Shown piece after piece: positions 1-8,080 of a DNA stretch of 26,149 nucleotides. Origin of the DNA: JBDTMC01 sp039934475 (GTDB lineage Bacteria; Acidobacteriota; Terriglobia; Bryobacterales; Bryobacteraceae); contig JBDTMC010000047.1 in assembly GCA_039934475.1 (NCBI GenBank), positions 1-26,149 of the forward strand, read 5' to 3'. The position numbers and the translations under genes were made by a program. The notes beneath the pieces were generated by a model. The model was given only the letters and a program-made list of their open reading frames with translations. It ran no database searches and was not told where the DNA came from. Positions within the stretch are counted from its first letter, which is position 1, and every line of letters starts with the position of its first letter.

Positions 1-1578
1 CAGATATTGGCTGGCCGCTGCCGCGGTGAAGCCATGTTCGTATAACGCGGGATCGACGTTCATGACGTGGCGGTATTCGAAACCGGGGCTGGTATTGAGA
101 AAGCGGTCGATACCGCGCACCAACAGAGTCGAGATGACGAGTAGAATGCAACTTGCCGCAATCTGGCCTGAGATCAACACGAGACGCGTACGGTTCCCTG
201 TCCCGCGCGGGCGAGTAGATTGCAGCGCGGGCGTCAACCCGAAGAACAGAGTCGCCAGACAAGCCATGGCCACAACGAAAAGTCCGACATGCGAATCGAA
301 CGCCGGGTTAAGGAATTGAGGAGCATTCAGTGCCATCAGAACGCCTCTAGCCACAGCGAAGCTGAGGAACAATCCCGCGATGGAGCCGAGCACGGCCAAG
401 AGGAAACTCTCCGTCAAGAGTTGACACACAATGCGGCGACGTCCGGCGCCCACGGCGGAACGAATTCGTATTTCACTGGCACGCGCCAGACCTCGGGCCA
501 GCTGCAGATTGCCGAGATTGGCGCAGGCGATGACGAGAACCAAAAGGACAAGCACCCCTCCCATGACGACCACCGGCACTGCTTCCCGCTCCATATGGGC
601 GAGGTAAGCGCCGGGCTGTGCCTGCAGGAACTCACCGTCCCAGAAGATCTTCGGATGCTGCTCGCGCAAAGTTGTGACAAACGGGCGCAGCGAGTCCTCT
701 GTCGCGCGGGGCGACACGCCTGGCTTCAGACGACCGTACAGCAGGACGCCCGACTCATAGTCGGTAAGCAGTTTGCTGCCTTCCACCAGATACGGTTGCC
801 GATGAATCGGAACCCAGACATCGATGTTGTCGGGCTGAAGTCCGGTGAAGTCAAAAGGCGCGACGCCCGCCACTGTAACTGGCTTCTTGTTCAGGCGAAT
901 GACCTTGCCCACAACGGAAGGATCGGAACCGAAGCGGCGCTGCCAGAAGCCATAACTCAGAACCACCGCCGGATCGGCCGAGGGATTCTCATCGATGGAG
1001 GCGCTCAGTGTTCTGCCCCACGCAGCGCCCGCACCGAGTTCCGTGAAGTAGTTCGCGGTCACAAACTGGGCGTGCACCCGGTCTATCGCGCTGTCTTCCC
1101 AGGAAAGATCCCCGCCCTTGATGGCGATGACAGCGGCCAGCGGGGCGCCGTTCTTGCGTAGGAATTCCACTTCGGGATAGGGGATGCCGTTGCTGATGTT
1201 GTTCTGATTACAGCGTGAGAAAGAATAGATTGTCGCGGGTTCGCGAACGGGAAGCGGCTTCAGCAGGAGGAGGTTGAAGAGTTGGAACGCGCCAATGTTG
1301 ACACCAATTCCCAGCGCTAGCACACTGATCGCGGCTAGAGTGAACAACGGCGACTTGCGCAGCATCCGCGCGCCGTAGCGCAGGTCTTGCCCCAGGCGAT
1401 CGAGCCACAACCAGCCCCACGCGTCGCGCGACTCTTCGCGCAGCCGGAGAGTGTTTCCAAACTCAGGACGATATTCACTGCTCATCATGTCGCGGTGAGA
1501 GGCCATCTCGTCGGCGAGTTCACGTTCCAAACGGCGCCGGTTGATCAGGAAGTAGAGTCTCCGCCAGAATTCACCCAT
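1..1578 (-). CDS. ADOP-family (FtsX/MacB-like) orphan permease, C-terminus cut by window edge
   Basis: The first 526 residues of an inner-membrane permease are open in one frame to the window edge. The N-terminus has a charged cytoplasmic stretch (LRLREESR, then DLRYGARMLRKSP around residues 63-77). A first membrane segment follows at about 78-106, then a MacB-type periplasmic core at about 107-330. FtsX-type helices lie at about 333-360, 388-416 and 431-450, and a further helix at about 466-488 begins the second half. This layout is that of the acidobacterial duplicated orphan permeases (TIGR03434), usually about 800-890 residues, which resemble MacB permeases but lack their own ATPase gene. 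The ATG is preceded by TAGGAG, which also contains the stop codon of the padR gene 8 bp upstream, so the two are cotranscribed and probably coupled. The transported substrate is unknown. Family is confident; function in export or envelope stress is inference. Confidence 0.9.
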   Translation of the reverse strand, partial: MGEFWRRLYFLINRRRLERELADEMASHRDMMSSEYRPEFGNTLRLREESRDAWGWLWLDRLGQDLRYGARMLRKSPLFTLAAISVLALGIGVNIGAFQLFNLLLLKPLPVREPATIYSFSRCNQNNISNGIPYPEVEFLRKNGAPLAAVIAIKGGDLSWEDSAIDRVHAQFVTANYFTELGAGAAWGRTLSASIDENPSADPAVVLSYGFWQRRFGSDPSVVGKVIRLNKKPVTVAGVAPFDFTGLQPDNIDVWVPIHRQPYLVEGSKLLTDYESGVLLYGRLKPGVSPRATEDSLRPFVTTLREQHPKIFWDGEFLQAQPGAYLAHMEREAVPVVVMGGVLVLLVLVIACANLGNLQLARGLARASEIRIRSAVGAGRRRIVCQLLTESFLLAVLGSIAGLFLSFAVARGVLMALNAPQFLNPAFDSHVGLFVVAMACLATLFFGLTPALQSTRPRGTGNRTRLVLISGQIAASCILLVISTLLVRGIDRFLNTSPGFEYRHVMNVDPALYEHGFTAAAASQYL

Positions 1579-1586
1579 GGTTTCTC

Positions 1587-1913
1587 CTAAGCCATCCTCA
1601 GGACGGCCTGAATGGCGCTGGTGGCCGCCTCATAGTCGGAAAGCTCGCTCTTCAATTGCTTTCGACCCGCCGGCGTGAGGCGATAGAACCGTACCTTGCG
1701 GTTGGATTCCGAGAGACCCCACTCAGCGCTCACCCAACCCTTCAGCAACATTTTTTGCAGCGCTGGATACAGCGACCCTTCTTCCACCTGGAGAACGTCA
1801 CTGGAGAGTTGCCGGATGCGTTGGGCGATGGCATAACCATGAAGGTCGCCATTCTGCAGGACGCGCAGCAGGAGCATCACAAGGGACCCGGAAGGCATTT
1901 CTAATTTAGGCAT
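1587..1913 (-). CDS. PadR-family transcriptional regulator (acidobacterial type)
   Basis: This 108-residue winged-helix protein is a short PadR regulator. The N-terminal helix and wing carry the family signature: LVMLLLRVLQNGDLHGYAIA near residues 11-30, EEGSLYPALQKMLLKGWV near 44-61, and RKVRFYRLTPAGRKQL near 71-86. The length and the pairing with an ADOP permease match the acidobacterial PadR subfamily (TIGR03433). Such repressors usually bind their own promoter and release it on binding a small hydrophobic ligand. The gene directly precedes the permease with an 8-bp gap. Its promoter lies only about 10 bp upstream of the ATG and overlaps tandem TAGWATG repeats, consistent with autoregulation. 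No clear Shine-Dalgarno sequence is visible, so the message may be nearly leaderless. The ligand cannot be inferred. Confidence 0.93.
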   Translation of the reverse strand: MPKLEMPSGSLVMLLLRVLQNGDLHGYAIAQRIRQLSSDVLQVEEGSLYPALQKMLLKGWVSAEWGLSESNRKVRFYRLTPAGRKQLKSELSDYEAATSAIQAVLRMA

Positions 1914-1928
1914 CGTTTATCTATGCCT

Positions 1929-1957
1929 AGAATGCCGTAGTATGGACGGAATGTCAA
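1929..1957 (-). promoter_or_regulatory. Promoter of padR-permease operon with overlapping tandem repeat operator
   Basis: On the minus strand a perfect -35 TTGACA (1952-1957) is followed after 17 bp by CATTCT (1929-1934), a 3/6 -10 match. The predicted start lies about 10 nt before the padR ATG. On the plus strand TAGAATG (1928-1934) and TAGTATG (1938-1944) are direct repeats 10 bp apart, one helical turn, covering the -10 and half of the spacer. A repressor bound there would block RNA polymerase. The promoter is read from the sequence; the operator role is inferred. Confidence 0.55.
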
Positions 1958-2018
1958 GGAGGAGGGGATTTTGGATTTGAGGACCGCAGGAGGCAACCAG
2001 ACTGTGACAAAATAGTTA

Positions 2019-2038
2019 TTTGTAAGATACGTTACAAA
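2019..2038. promoter_or_regulatory. Palindromic candidate operator TTTGTAA-N6-TTACAAA
   Basis: A perfect 7-bp inverted repeat with a 6-bp spacer lies in the 251-bp intergenic region between the divergent padR and TIGR03437-protein genes. Its size and symmetry suit a dimeric helix-turn-helix regulator. It is about 106 bp upstream of the padR start and 127 bp upstream of the start at 2165. AT-rich arms stand out against the GC-rich surroundings. It is not followed by a T run, so a terminator is unlikely. The bound protein is unknown. Confidence 0.4.
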
Positions 2039-2164
2039 AGACGAATCAGTTATACATGACGACACAAGGCGCACCCCGTTCCGGCCCCGATTCTCGCGTC
2101 ACTTCATCCAGAGCGCCTCATTCGGATCTAAGACGTACTATCATGTATCTGCCGGAGGAATGTC

Positions 2165-4249
2165 ATGTTCTATAGGCTGACAAACTCACTCGCAGTTGTG
2201 ATGTTTCTTGCCGGTGCTGCCTTGGCGGCAGACCAGCCGAACTATATTCAGAGTTGGACGATCTTGTCGGAATGCGGTGCGCGCCCGCAGGGCGCCCTCC
2301 CTTTCGTCTTCTTCGACTCCATGTGGGATCAGAACTGCACGCAGCAGTTCAAACGCTCCAATCAGTCTGCGCCCTTCTGGGATGTGGTGGGAATCACGGG
2401 GCCGGGCAATCAGGGCTGGTATCACCCGCTGGCGCCGCTTCGGGGCGCCGCTATCGATCCGGACTCCTCGGCTGGCATGCCTGCGATTGATCCCACCGGA
2501 CAGTATCTGTTGTTCATCTATCAGCCGAATGTGCTGTCTTCGGTGGATGTTGTTCCCGGAGGCGGGTTCACGTATTACCTCGGCGGCTGTAAACTGCCCT
2601 GCTCGGCATCGTCTTTTAAGTCACTGGCCAATCCCGTTACGTGGTCCGGACGGGGCTTTCCTGGACTGGCCGGCGTACTCGACCCGACGTTCGCTTATCG
2701 CAACGCCGATGGCTCAATGGACGTCAACCATATCCTGCTTACCGTAATGGAGAGCGGGGGGGCTAATCCACAGTGGGCGCAATACATCGTGACGCTGGAC
2801 TGGTCCGGCGAAGCCCCGGCGTTCATTTCGGCGACGCGCTGGGTTCCCCCGTCCGATGCCGCCTGGGCGGGCCAGCTCGGGTCGCTGTCCGGAAGTTGCC
2901 AGAAATACATGAAGGCCGACGCAGCGATGGGAAGCCCGGCTTCTGGAACAGTGTTCATTCAGGCCGATCTGCTTCCGTATTCCTCCGACTTCTCGAACTG
3001 CAAGACGAGAGGCGCCGACCCCACCCAAAGCGGCATCTTCCGGTTTGACCTTGCGAACGCCCCGTACGGCTCCAACTGGCAGCAGCTTTGGCCTCCAGTC
3101 GCCGTGCTCCCAACGGTCTACGCGAGCGGCGGGGGCTTCCAGGACACCAATTCCTATGGCGAGTTCCCCACCTACATGCAGGACACCGGAAAGCTCCTCT
3201 TCGGCGCTGTCCTGTTGGGTTCCAATATTGGCACGCTCAGCATGACCAGCAATGTCCACATGGAGCTGATGGTGATGAACGTGGACGGAACCAACTGGCG
3301 TCCGTTGACAAACCTCAACACCCCCGGCGCGGCTATGTATCAAGCCTTTGCCTCCAGGTATGGTTATGCCGGGATCGCCAGACCTCAGTACGACGCGGCC
3401 AGCAAGACAGTGATCACCGCCGTGGCAACCGGGGATGCCGGCGAGAACTATTCACAGTCGACCAATAAAATCGTACGCTGGAGCCTGGACTACCCCGGAA
3501 GTCCCGTCTACAACACGTACGGTGCGCCGGTGATCTCGTCGGTGGTGAACGGCGCTGGTTTCCAGCCTGCCATCACCGCCGGGTCCTGGGTTACGGTGAG
3601 TGGTTCGGGGCTTTCGAACTCCACCCGGGCTTGGAGGGCGAATGAGCTAGTCGCCGGAACCTTACCGGACCAGTTGGATGGTGTGTCGGTCAAAATCAAT
3701 GGCAAGCCGGCGTGGGTCTACTACGTCAGTCCGACTCAGCTGAACGTGTTGGCTCCCGACGACGCGGCTTCCGGCCAGATTTCCGTCCAGACCACAAGTA
3801 GCAGCCTGCCCAGCAATGAGGCCACTGCCACGCTGCAGCCGGTGTCCCCCGCCCTCTTCCTGTGGGTTAACAAGTACGCCGTGGCCACTCGGGCGGACTA
3901 CAGCTATGCCATCGCCGACGGCGTCATCAGCGGCACTACTACGAGGCCGGCAAAGGCGGGTGAAACAATCATTCTCTGGGGAACGGGATTAGGCGCCACG
4001 AATCCCCCGGTGCCATCGGGCCAGACTGTTCCCAGCGACCGTCTGTACGCGGTGCCCAGCCCGCCTGCTGTGACGATTGGCGGCTTGGAAGCTAAGGTTC
4101 TGGGTGCCGCCTTGACCCCAGCCAGTGCAGGCCTTTACCAGATCGCCATTGAAGTTCCTGCCTCACTCCAGAAAGGAGATCAGCCAGTGGTCTTGAATCA
4201 GTCCGGCTCATCGTCGCCCGCGGGAGTCTATTTGACGATCAAGAACTAA
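2165..4249 (+). CDS. Exported protein with C-terminal TIGR03437 (Solibacter) domain
   Basis: This 694-residue protein starts with a signal peptide (MFYRLTNSLAVVMFLAGAAL, cleavage probably just after). The start is supported by GGAGGAA 4-5 bases before the ATG. Residues of about 455-694 match the Solibacter C-terminal domain TIGR03437: ISSVVNGAGFQPAITAGSWV, VSGSGLS, LPDQLDGVSVKINGKPAWVYYVSP in outline, then QLNVLAP and GETIILWGTGLG, ending in an Ig-like beta fold. The N-terminal 430 residues are rich in aromatic and Gly/Asn residues. A stretch near residue 360 (MVMNVDGTNWRPLT) resembles TolB-type beta-propeller repeats, which suggests a propeller, but I cannot name the family. The protein is probably periplasmic or secreted. 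It stands alone, convergent with manA. Function is unknown. Confidence 0.85.
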   Translation: MFYRLTNSLAVVMFLAGAALAADQPNYIQSWTILSECGARPQGALPFVFFDSMWDQNCTQQFKRSNQSAPFWDVVGITGPGNQGWYHPLAPLRGAAIDPDSSAGMPAIDPTGQYLLFIYQPNVLSSVDVVPGGGFTYYLGGCKLPCSASSFKSLANPVTWSGRGFPGLAGVLDPTFAYRNADGSMDVNHILLTVMESGGANPQWAQYIVTLDWSGEAPAFISATRWVPPSDAAWAGQLGSLSGSCQKYMKADAAMGSPASGTVFIQADLLPYSSDFSNCKTRGADPTQSGIFRFDLANAPYGSNWQQLWPPVAVLPTVYASGGGFQDTNSYGEFPTYMQDTGKLLFGAVLLGSNIGTLSMTSNVHMELMVMNVDGTNWRPLTNLNTPGAAMYQAFASRYGYAGIARPQYDAASKTVITAVATGDAGENYSQSTNKIVRWSLDYPGSPVYNTYGAPVISSVVNGAGFQPAITAGSWVTVSGSGLSNSTRAWRANELVAGTLPDQLDGVSVKINGKPAWVYYVSPTQLNVLAPDDAASGQISVQTTSSSLPSNEATATLQPVSPALFLWVNKYAVATRADYSYAIADGVISGTTTRPAKAGETIILWGTGLGATNPPVPSGQTVPSDRLYAVPSPPAVTIGGLEAKVLGAALTPASAGLYQIAIEVPASLQKGDQPVVLNQSGSSSPAGVYLTIKN

Positions 4250-4284
4250 GCGTCGCGGCGCCCTGCGGGCCCGGAGTTTTCCGA

Positions 4285-5091
4285 TCAGCGAGGGTAGTAC
4301 GTGCGGAGGATCGTGGCATTCCCGTTCAGTTCGTAGCCACCGGCCGGAGCTTGCCAGACCTCGCCCTCGCGGAAGGGTTCTCCGTCGATCGTACCCGCAC
4401 CGTCGGTAACGATCCAAAACTCGCTGGAAGGCGCGGCCGTACGAAATAGCTCCGGCCCATCGATCGCGATTCTGTCCGTGACGAAGTAGGGACAGGCTAC
4501 CAGGCGTTCCACGCCATCGGTCATAGGAAGCGGCTGGGCAGCTCCGTGGTGAGGGTCCATGCGGGTGACTTCGATAGCGCGGTCGAGGTGGAGTTCACGC
4601 GGCCGGCCGTAGTCGTAGAGGCGATAGGTGATGTCGGAGAACTGCTGGATCTCAGCCAGCGCAATGCCCGCTCCGATGGCGTGTACCATGCCGGCACAGA
4701 CGAAATAGGTTTCTCCCGGTTTGACGGGAACCCAGTCGAGCAGAGTTTCGATTTCACCACTCAACGACGCTTCTCGCAGGCGTTCCGGACTCAGCGGCTT
4801 GCGAAAGCCGAGGGCGATGGTCGCACCCGGATCGGCCCGCAGAATGTGCCACATTTCGGTCTTGCCGGCAGAGTGTTCTACGCGCCGGGCATACTCGTCG
4901 TTGGGGTGGACCTGAACCGACAAGCGCTCCGTCGTGAAGATGAACTTCAACAACAGCGGCGCGTCGGCCTCTTGTGAAAACCAGACTTCGCCGATCTTCT
5001 CCGCGGGATCTGGGAACCACGGGCTCAGCGCCTGTGATCCCCAGATCTTTTCGCGAAAGGACGGTTCCAGGCGGATGGCGCGGGCGCTCAT
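4285..5091 (-). CDS. manA: Mannose-6-phosphate isomerase, class I (short form)
   Basis: The protein is a zinc-dependent phosphomannose isomerase that interconverts fructose 6-phosphate and mannose 6-phosphate for GDP-sugar synthesis or mannose use. Visible cupin metal ligands and motifs are QVHPND (Q60, H62), KTEMWHIL (E79 as likely ligand, K77), MVHAIGAG (H137) and FSDITYRLYDYGRPRELH at about 151-168, the conserved substrate-site segment. At 268 residues it is shorter than the E. coli enzyme of about 390 and somewhat shorter than the Bacillus type of about 315; the second cupin is reduced rather than broken. The ATG overlaps the stop of the upstream aminotransferase in an ATGA, and there is no good ribosome-binding site of its own, so translation is probably coupled. 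It is the last gene of the coaD-aminotransferase-manA operon. Confidence 0.92.
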   Translation of the reverse strand: MSARAIRLEPSFREKIWGSQALSPWFPDPAEKIGEVWFSQEADAPLLLKFIFTTERLSVQVHPNDEYARRVEHSAGKTEMWHILRADPGATIALGFRKPLSPERLREASLSGEIETLLDWVPVKPGETYFVCAGMVHAIGAGIALAEIQQFSDITYRLYDYGRPRELHLDRAIEVTRMDPHHGAAQPLPMTDGVERLVACPYFVTDRIAIDGPELFRTAAPSSEFWIVTDGAGTIDGEPFREGEVWQAPAGGYELNGNATILRTYYPR

Positions 5092-6266
5092 AGACTCGCG
5101 AGGAACGCTTGAATGCGGTCCAGGCCGCGTTCCAGATCGTGCATCGAAGCCGCATAAGAGATGCGAATGTGACTGTCCGTGCCAAAGGCTTCACCCGGCA
5201 CGACGGCGACGTGTGCTTCGCGCAACAAACGCTCGGAAAACTCCATCGAGGTAGCGATCCGTTTGCCGATCGCATCAATCCGCGGATAAGCGTAGAAGGC
5301 GCCGCGAGGCTCCACCATGGAGACCCCAGGCATGGCCCGCAGGCGGGAAACGACGTAATCGCGGCGGTTCCGGTATTCCGCCAGCATGACACCCACAGAC
5401 TCCTGGGGTCCACGCAAGGCTTCTACGGCTGCCTTCTGTGAGATGGACGTGGGATTCGATGTGGAGTGGCTTTGCAGCTTTCCAATCGCGCTAATGACTT
5501 CTTTCGGACCGAGGCCGAAGCCGATGCGCCACCCTGTCATGGCATAAGTCTTCGACAATGATCCAGCGACGACTACCGTTTCCTTAGCACCGGCCGTGGC
5601 CGCAATGGAGAACGGATCACTGTCGTACAGGAAACGGCAGTAGCACTCATCGGTCATTAGCCAGATGCCGCGCTTTGACGTCAAATGGAAGATCTTCTCG
5701 AACTCCTCGCGGTCAATTACGGCTCCGCTGGGATTGGAGGGCGAGTTGATGATCACCATCTTCGTCCGCGCCGTAATGTACGGCTCAATCATCGCCGCCG
5801 TCAGAGTGAAGCCTTCGGATTCCATGGTGGGAACGAAGACGCAATGCGCGCCTGTGTAGTTCACCACGTCCTGGTAGGTAACCCAAAACGGAACCGGTAT
5901 GATGACCTCATCGCCGTGGTTGAGCAGAACCTGGGCAAGGTTGAAGATCACATGCTTACCGCCCACGGAAACGACGCACTCCGCGGGGGTATAGGCGGTA
6001 CCATAGTCGGCCTTATGGCGCTCGCAGATGGCTTGCTTCAACTCCTGAGTACCGCCGGCTGGAGTGTAGCGGGTAAAGTTGTTCTCAATCGCCTTGACGG
6101 CGGCTAGTTTGATGTTGTCAGGCGTGGGGAAATCGGGCTCGCCCGCGCCGAAGTCGACCACATCGACACCGTCGCGGCGGAGCTGATCGGCCTCCGCGGC
6201 CACCTTCATGGTAGAAGACACGCTGATAAGCGCTATGCGTTCGCTGAGTTCAGATGACACCTGCAA
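5088..6266 (-). CDS. Class I/II PLP-dependent aminotransferase (aspartate aminotransferase type Ib)
   Basis: This 392-residue fold-type I aminotransferase matches the Ib aspartate aminotransferase group in full length. Motifs are FGAGEPDFPTP (39-49), YTPAGGTQELK (67-77), NSPSNPSG (174-181, N178), TDECY (D206, Y209), the PLP lysine K239 in SLSKTYAMTGWRIG, and R247. It likely transfers amino groups between aspartate and 2-oxoglutarate; some Ib members also act on prephenate, which cannot be excluded. The open frame begins with TTG immediately after the TAA of coaD, with GGGAG 8 bases upstream. An in-frame GTG two codons later (6258-6260) is an alternative start with poorer spacing. Its stop overlaps the manA start, so the three genes form one operon without an obvious shared pathway. 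Confidence 0.93.
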   Translation of the reverse strand: MQVSSELSERIALISVSSTMKVAAEADQLRRDGVDVVDFGAGEPDFPTPDNIKLAAVKAIENNFTRYTPAGGTQELKQAICERHKADYGTAYTPAECVVSVGGKHVIFNLAQVLLNHGDEVIIPVPFWVTYQDVVNYTGAHCVFVPTMESEGFTLTAAMIEPYITARTKMVIINSPSNPSGAVIDREEFEKIFHLTSKRGIWLMTDECYCRFLYDSDPFSIAATAGAKETVVVAGSLSKTYAMTGWRIGFGLGPKEVISAIGKLQSHSTSNPTSISQKAAVEALRGPQESVGVMLAEYRNRRDYVVSRLRAMPGVSMVEPRGAFYAYPRIDAIGKRIATSMEFSERLLREAHVAVVPGEAFGTDSHIRISYAASMHDLERGLDRIQAFLASL

Positions 6267-6770
6267 TTACTTTACTCCCAGAATTCGATTCTTTAGTCGG
6301 ACTTCAACAGTGGGCGGAACCAAACCATGGATGTCACCGCCAAGGCGGATGACCTCCTTCACGATGCGCGAGCTGATGAACGAGTAGGCCTCACCGGCCA
6401 TGAGGAACAGTGTTTCGATTTCCGGCCGCAGCCGGCGATTCATGAGGGCCATTTGCAACTCGCCCTCATAGTCGGAAATGGCACGGATGCCGCGAATGAT
6501 GACATTGGCGCCACGCTGGCTAGCGTAGTCCACCAGCAGGCCGTCGAAGGAGTCCACTTCCACACCGGGGTAGTGTTCCACAACCTCGCGCAGCATGTCG
6601 CGGCGCTCGTCCACCGAGAAGAGAGGCTGCTTGCTTTCGTTGCGGAGGACCGCCACGATAAGGTGGTCCACAACCTTAACGGCGCGCGTAATAATATCGA
6701 GGTGCCCATTGGTGATGGGGTCGAACGAACCGGGGTAAATTGCTACTGCCTTGGTCGGCTGCGTGGCCAC
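6267..6770 (-). CDS. coaD: Phosphopantetheine adenylyltransferase
   Basis: CoaD catalyses the penultimate step of coenzyme A synthesis, joining ATP and 4'-phosphopantetheine to give dephospho-CoA. The 167-residue protein has the nucleotidyltransferase signature YPGSFDPITNGH (12-23, with the TxGH motif), the RGIRAISDYEGELQMALMNR region in the middle, and ISSRIVKEV near the C-terminus (the SSxxVK-type ATP-binding motif). The frame is open further upstream to 6947, but that would give an unusual 59-residue extension running across the divergent promoter and into the neighbouring response regulator. The GTG at 6768-6770 gives the usual family length and places the catalytic motif at the expected distance, so it is preferred; GGAAGG lies 13 bases upstream, a loose spacing. 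It heads the operon with the aminotransferase and manA. Confidence 0.93.
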   Translation of the reverse strand: MATQPTKAVAIYPGSFDPITNGHLDIITRAVKVVDHLIVAVLRNESKQPLFSVDERRDMLREVVEHYPGVEVDSFDGLLVDYASQRGANVIIRGIRAISDYEGELQMALMNRRLRPEIETLFLMAGEAYSFISSRIVKEVIRLGGDIHGLVPPTVEVRLKNRILGVK

Positions 6771-6867
6771 CGGATTGTGAGTGCCTTCCTTATAGACGGT
6801 GTTTTTACATTGTAGCGAAGTTGTGGCGCTGGGCGCGGTATGCGGCAACGCTCGCGCGGTTCCCGCG

Positions 6868-6873
6868 TATACT
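6868..6873 (+). promoter_or_regulatory. Candidate -10 box for the signalling operon
   Basis: TATACT, a 5/6 match to the -10 consensus, lies 37 bp before the response-regulator ATG in the 140-bp divergent gap with coaD. No good -35 hexamer is found at 16-18 bp, so the call depends on the -10 alone. On the opposite strand TACAAT (plus-strand positions 6809-6814) could serve coaD, also without a clear -35. Confidence 0.3.
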
Positions 6874-6910
6874 GTAGGATTCAGTTTCACGAGGTGTCCG
6901 AAGCCCGCCC

Positions 6911-8080
6911 ATGTCCCACAAAATCCTGGTGGTCGACGACGAACCACATCTTGAGACTTTGATTTCCCAACGCTTCCGGAAGCGGATCCGCGCCGGTGAA
7001 CTCTCCTTCCAGTTTGCCGGCAACGGCGCAGAGGCCATGACCGTAGTTCAGGCAGACGCCGATCTCGACGTCGTCCTGACTGACATCAACATGCCTGTGA
7101 TGGACGGCCTCACTCTGCTATCGAGGCTTCGCGAGGCGCATCCACACCTGCGGGCGGTGATCGTTTCGGCCTACGGTGACATGACGAATATCCGCACGGC
7201 GCTTAATCGAGGCGCCTTCGACTTCGTCACCAAACCGATCGATCTTCAGGATCTCGAGATCACCCTCGATAAGGCTATCGGCGAATCCCTGCTGAGGAAG
7301 CAAGCGGTGCAGGATCGCGAGCACCTCGTCGTGATCAACCGGGAACTGGACCTGGCTCGTGGGATACAGGAGTCCTTGGTCCCGCGCCATTTCCCTTCCG
7401 ATTCCCGTTTTGAAATCTACGGAACCATGATCCCAGCCTCCCAGGTGGGTGGCGATCTATTTGATTTCTTCCTGCTGGATGCCAACCGCATCGCCGTCAG
7501 CGTCGGCGATGTTTCCGGCAAAGGCTTGCCTGCGGCGCTCTTCATGGCAGTCAGCCGTACCGTGCTGCGGGTGACTGCCATGAAGGGACTGCCGCCCCAC
7601 GAATGCATGGAAGAGGTGAACCGTTTCCTCAGTCTCGATCAGACGACGGCGATGTACCTCACCTGTTTCTACGGCATCCTCGATTTGGACAGCGGCAAAC
7701 TGGAGTACAGCCGCGCCGCCCACAATGCACCTTACCTGGTACGCGCACCCGCAGCGGGTGGGACGGTGAAAGGTCTGCGGGCGGCGAGCGGACTGCCGCT
7801 GGGCATGTTCGATTCCGGCACATACGACACCGCTTCCGTGCAACTGAACCCAGGAGACTGCCTGGTGATGTATACCGACGGGGTGACCGAAGCCGCCAAC
7901 CGGGGCGGGGAGATGTATGGGGAAGAACGGCTTGTGCCTCTGTTGAAATCGGTGGCGGCGAAGCCGGCGCGGGATGTCGTTCAAGCGGCAATCGACGGGG
8001 TTCAGGCATTCGCCCATGGCGCACCCCAGTCCGATGACATCACGGTGCTGGCGTTAAGCTATCTGGGCCAAGGTCAATGA
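6911..8080 (+). CDS. Response regulator with PP2C/SpoIIE-type serine phosphatase output (RsbU-like)
   Basis: The 389-residue cytoplasmic protein has an N-terminal receiver domain (about 3-125). Acidic residues are D9/D10, the phosphoacceptor is D58 (LTDIN), the switch serine is S86 and the conserved lysine is K108 (TKPID). A short linker with ELDLARGIQESLVP follows, the typical start of SpoIIE/RsbU phosphatases. The phosphatase domain has metal-binding motifs GGDLFDFF, VGDVSGKGLPAALFM, LVMYTDGVTEA and a final SDDITVLAL. Phosphorylation by a kinase probably switches on dephosphorylation of an anti-anti-sigma factor; none is encoded in the window. The start is fixed by the receiver domain beginning at residue 4. 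The stop overlaps the ATG of the histidine kinase in an ATGA, which strongly suggests a cognate pair. Confidence 0.94.
   Translation: MSHKILVVDDEPHLETLISQRFRKRIRAGELSFQFAGNGAEAMTVVQADADLDVVLTDINMPVMDGLTLLSRLREAHPHLRAVIVSAYGDMTNIRTALNRGAFDFVTKPIDLQDLEITLDKAIGESLLRKQAVQDREHLVVINRELDLARGIQESLVPRHFPSDSRFEIYGTMIPASQVGGDLFDFFLLDANRIAVSVGDVSGKGLPAALFMAVSRTVLRVTAMKGLPPHECMEEVNRFLSLDQTTAMYLTCFYGILDLDSGKLEYSRAAHNAPYLVRAPAAGGTVKGLRAASGLPLGMFDSGTYDTASVQLNPGDCLVMYTDGVTEAANRGGEMYGEERLVPLLKSVAAKPARDVVQAAIDGVQAFAHGAPQSDDITVLALSYLGQGQ

Noticed and set aside
220..1161. A 313-codon plus-strand ORF at the left end
   Set aside because: It lies antisense to the ADOP permease, whose minus-strand frame is open across the whole region and has clear membrane segments and family motifs. 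The antisense product is Arg/His/Gln-rich with no recognisable domain.
4250..4284. Possible terminator between the TIGR03437 gene and manA
   Set aside because: GCCC-TGC-GGGC gives only a 4-bp stem and the TTTT is six bases away; too weak to list.
6771..6947. N-terminal extension of coaD to 226 residues
   Set aside because: It would overlap the start of the divergent response regulator and add 59 residues without CoaD similarity; the GTG at 6770 gives the usual length.
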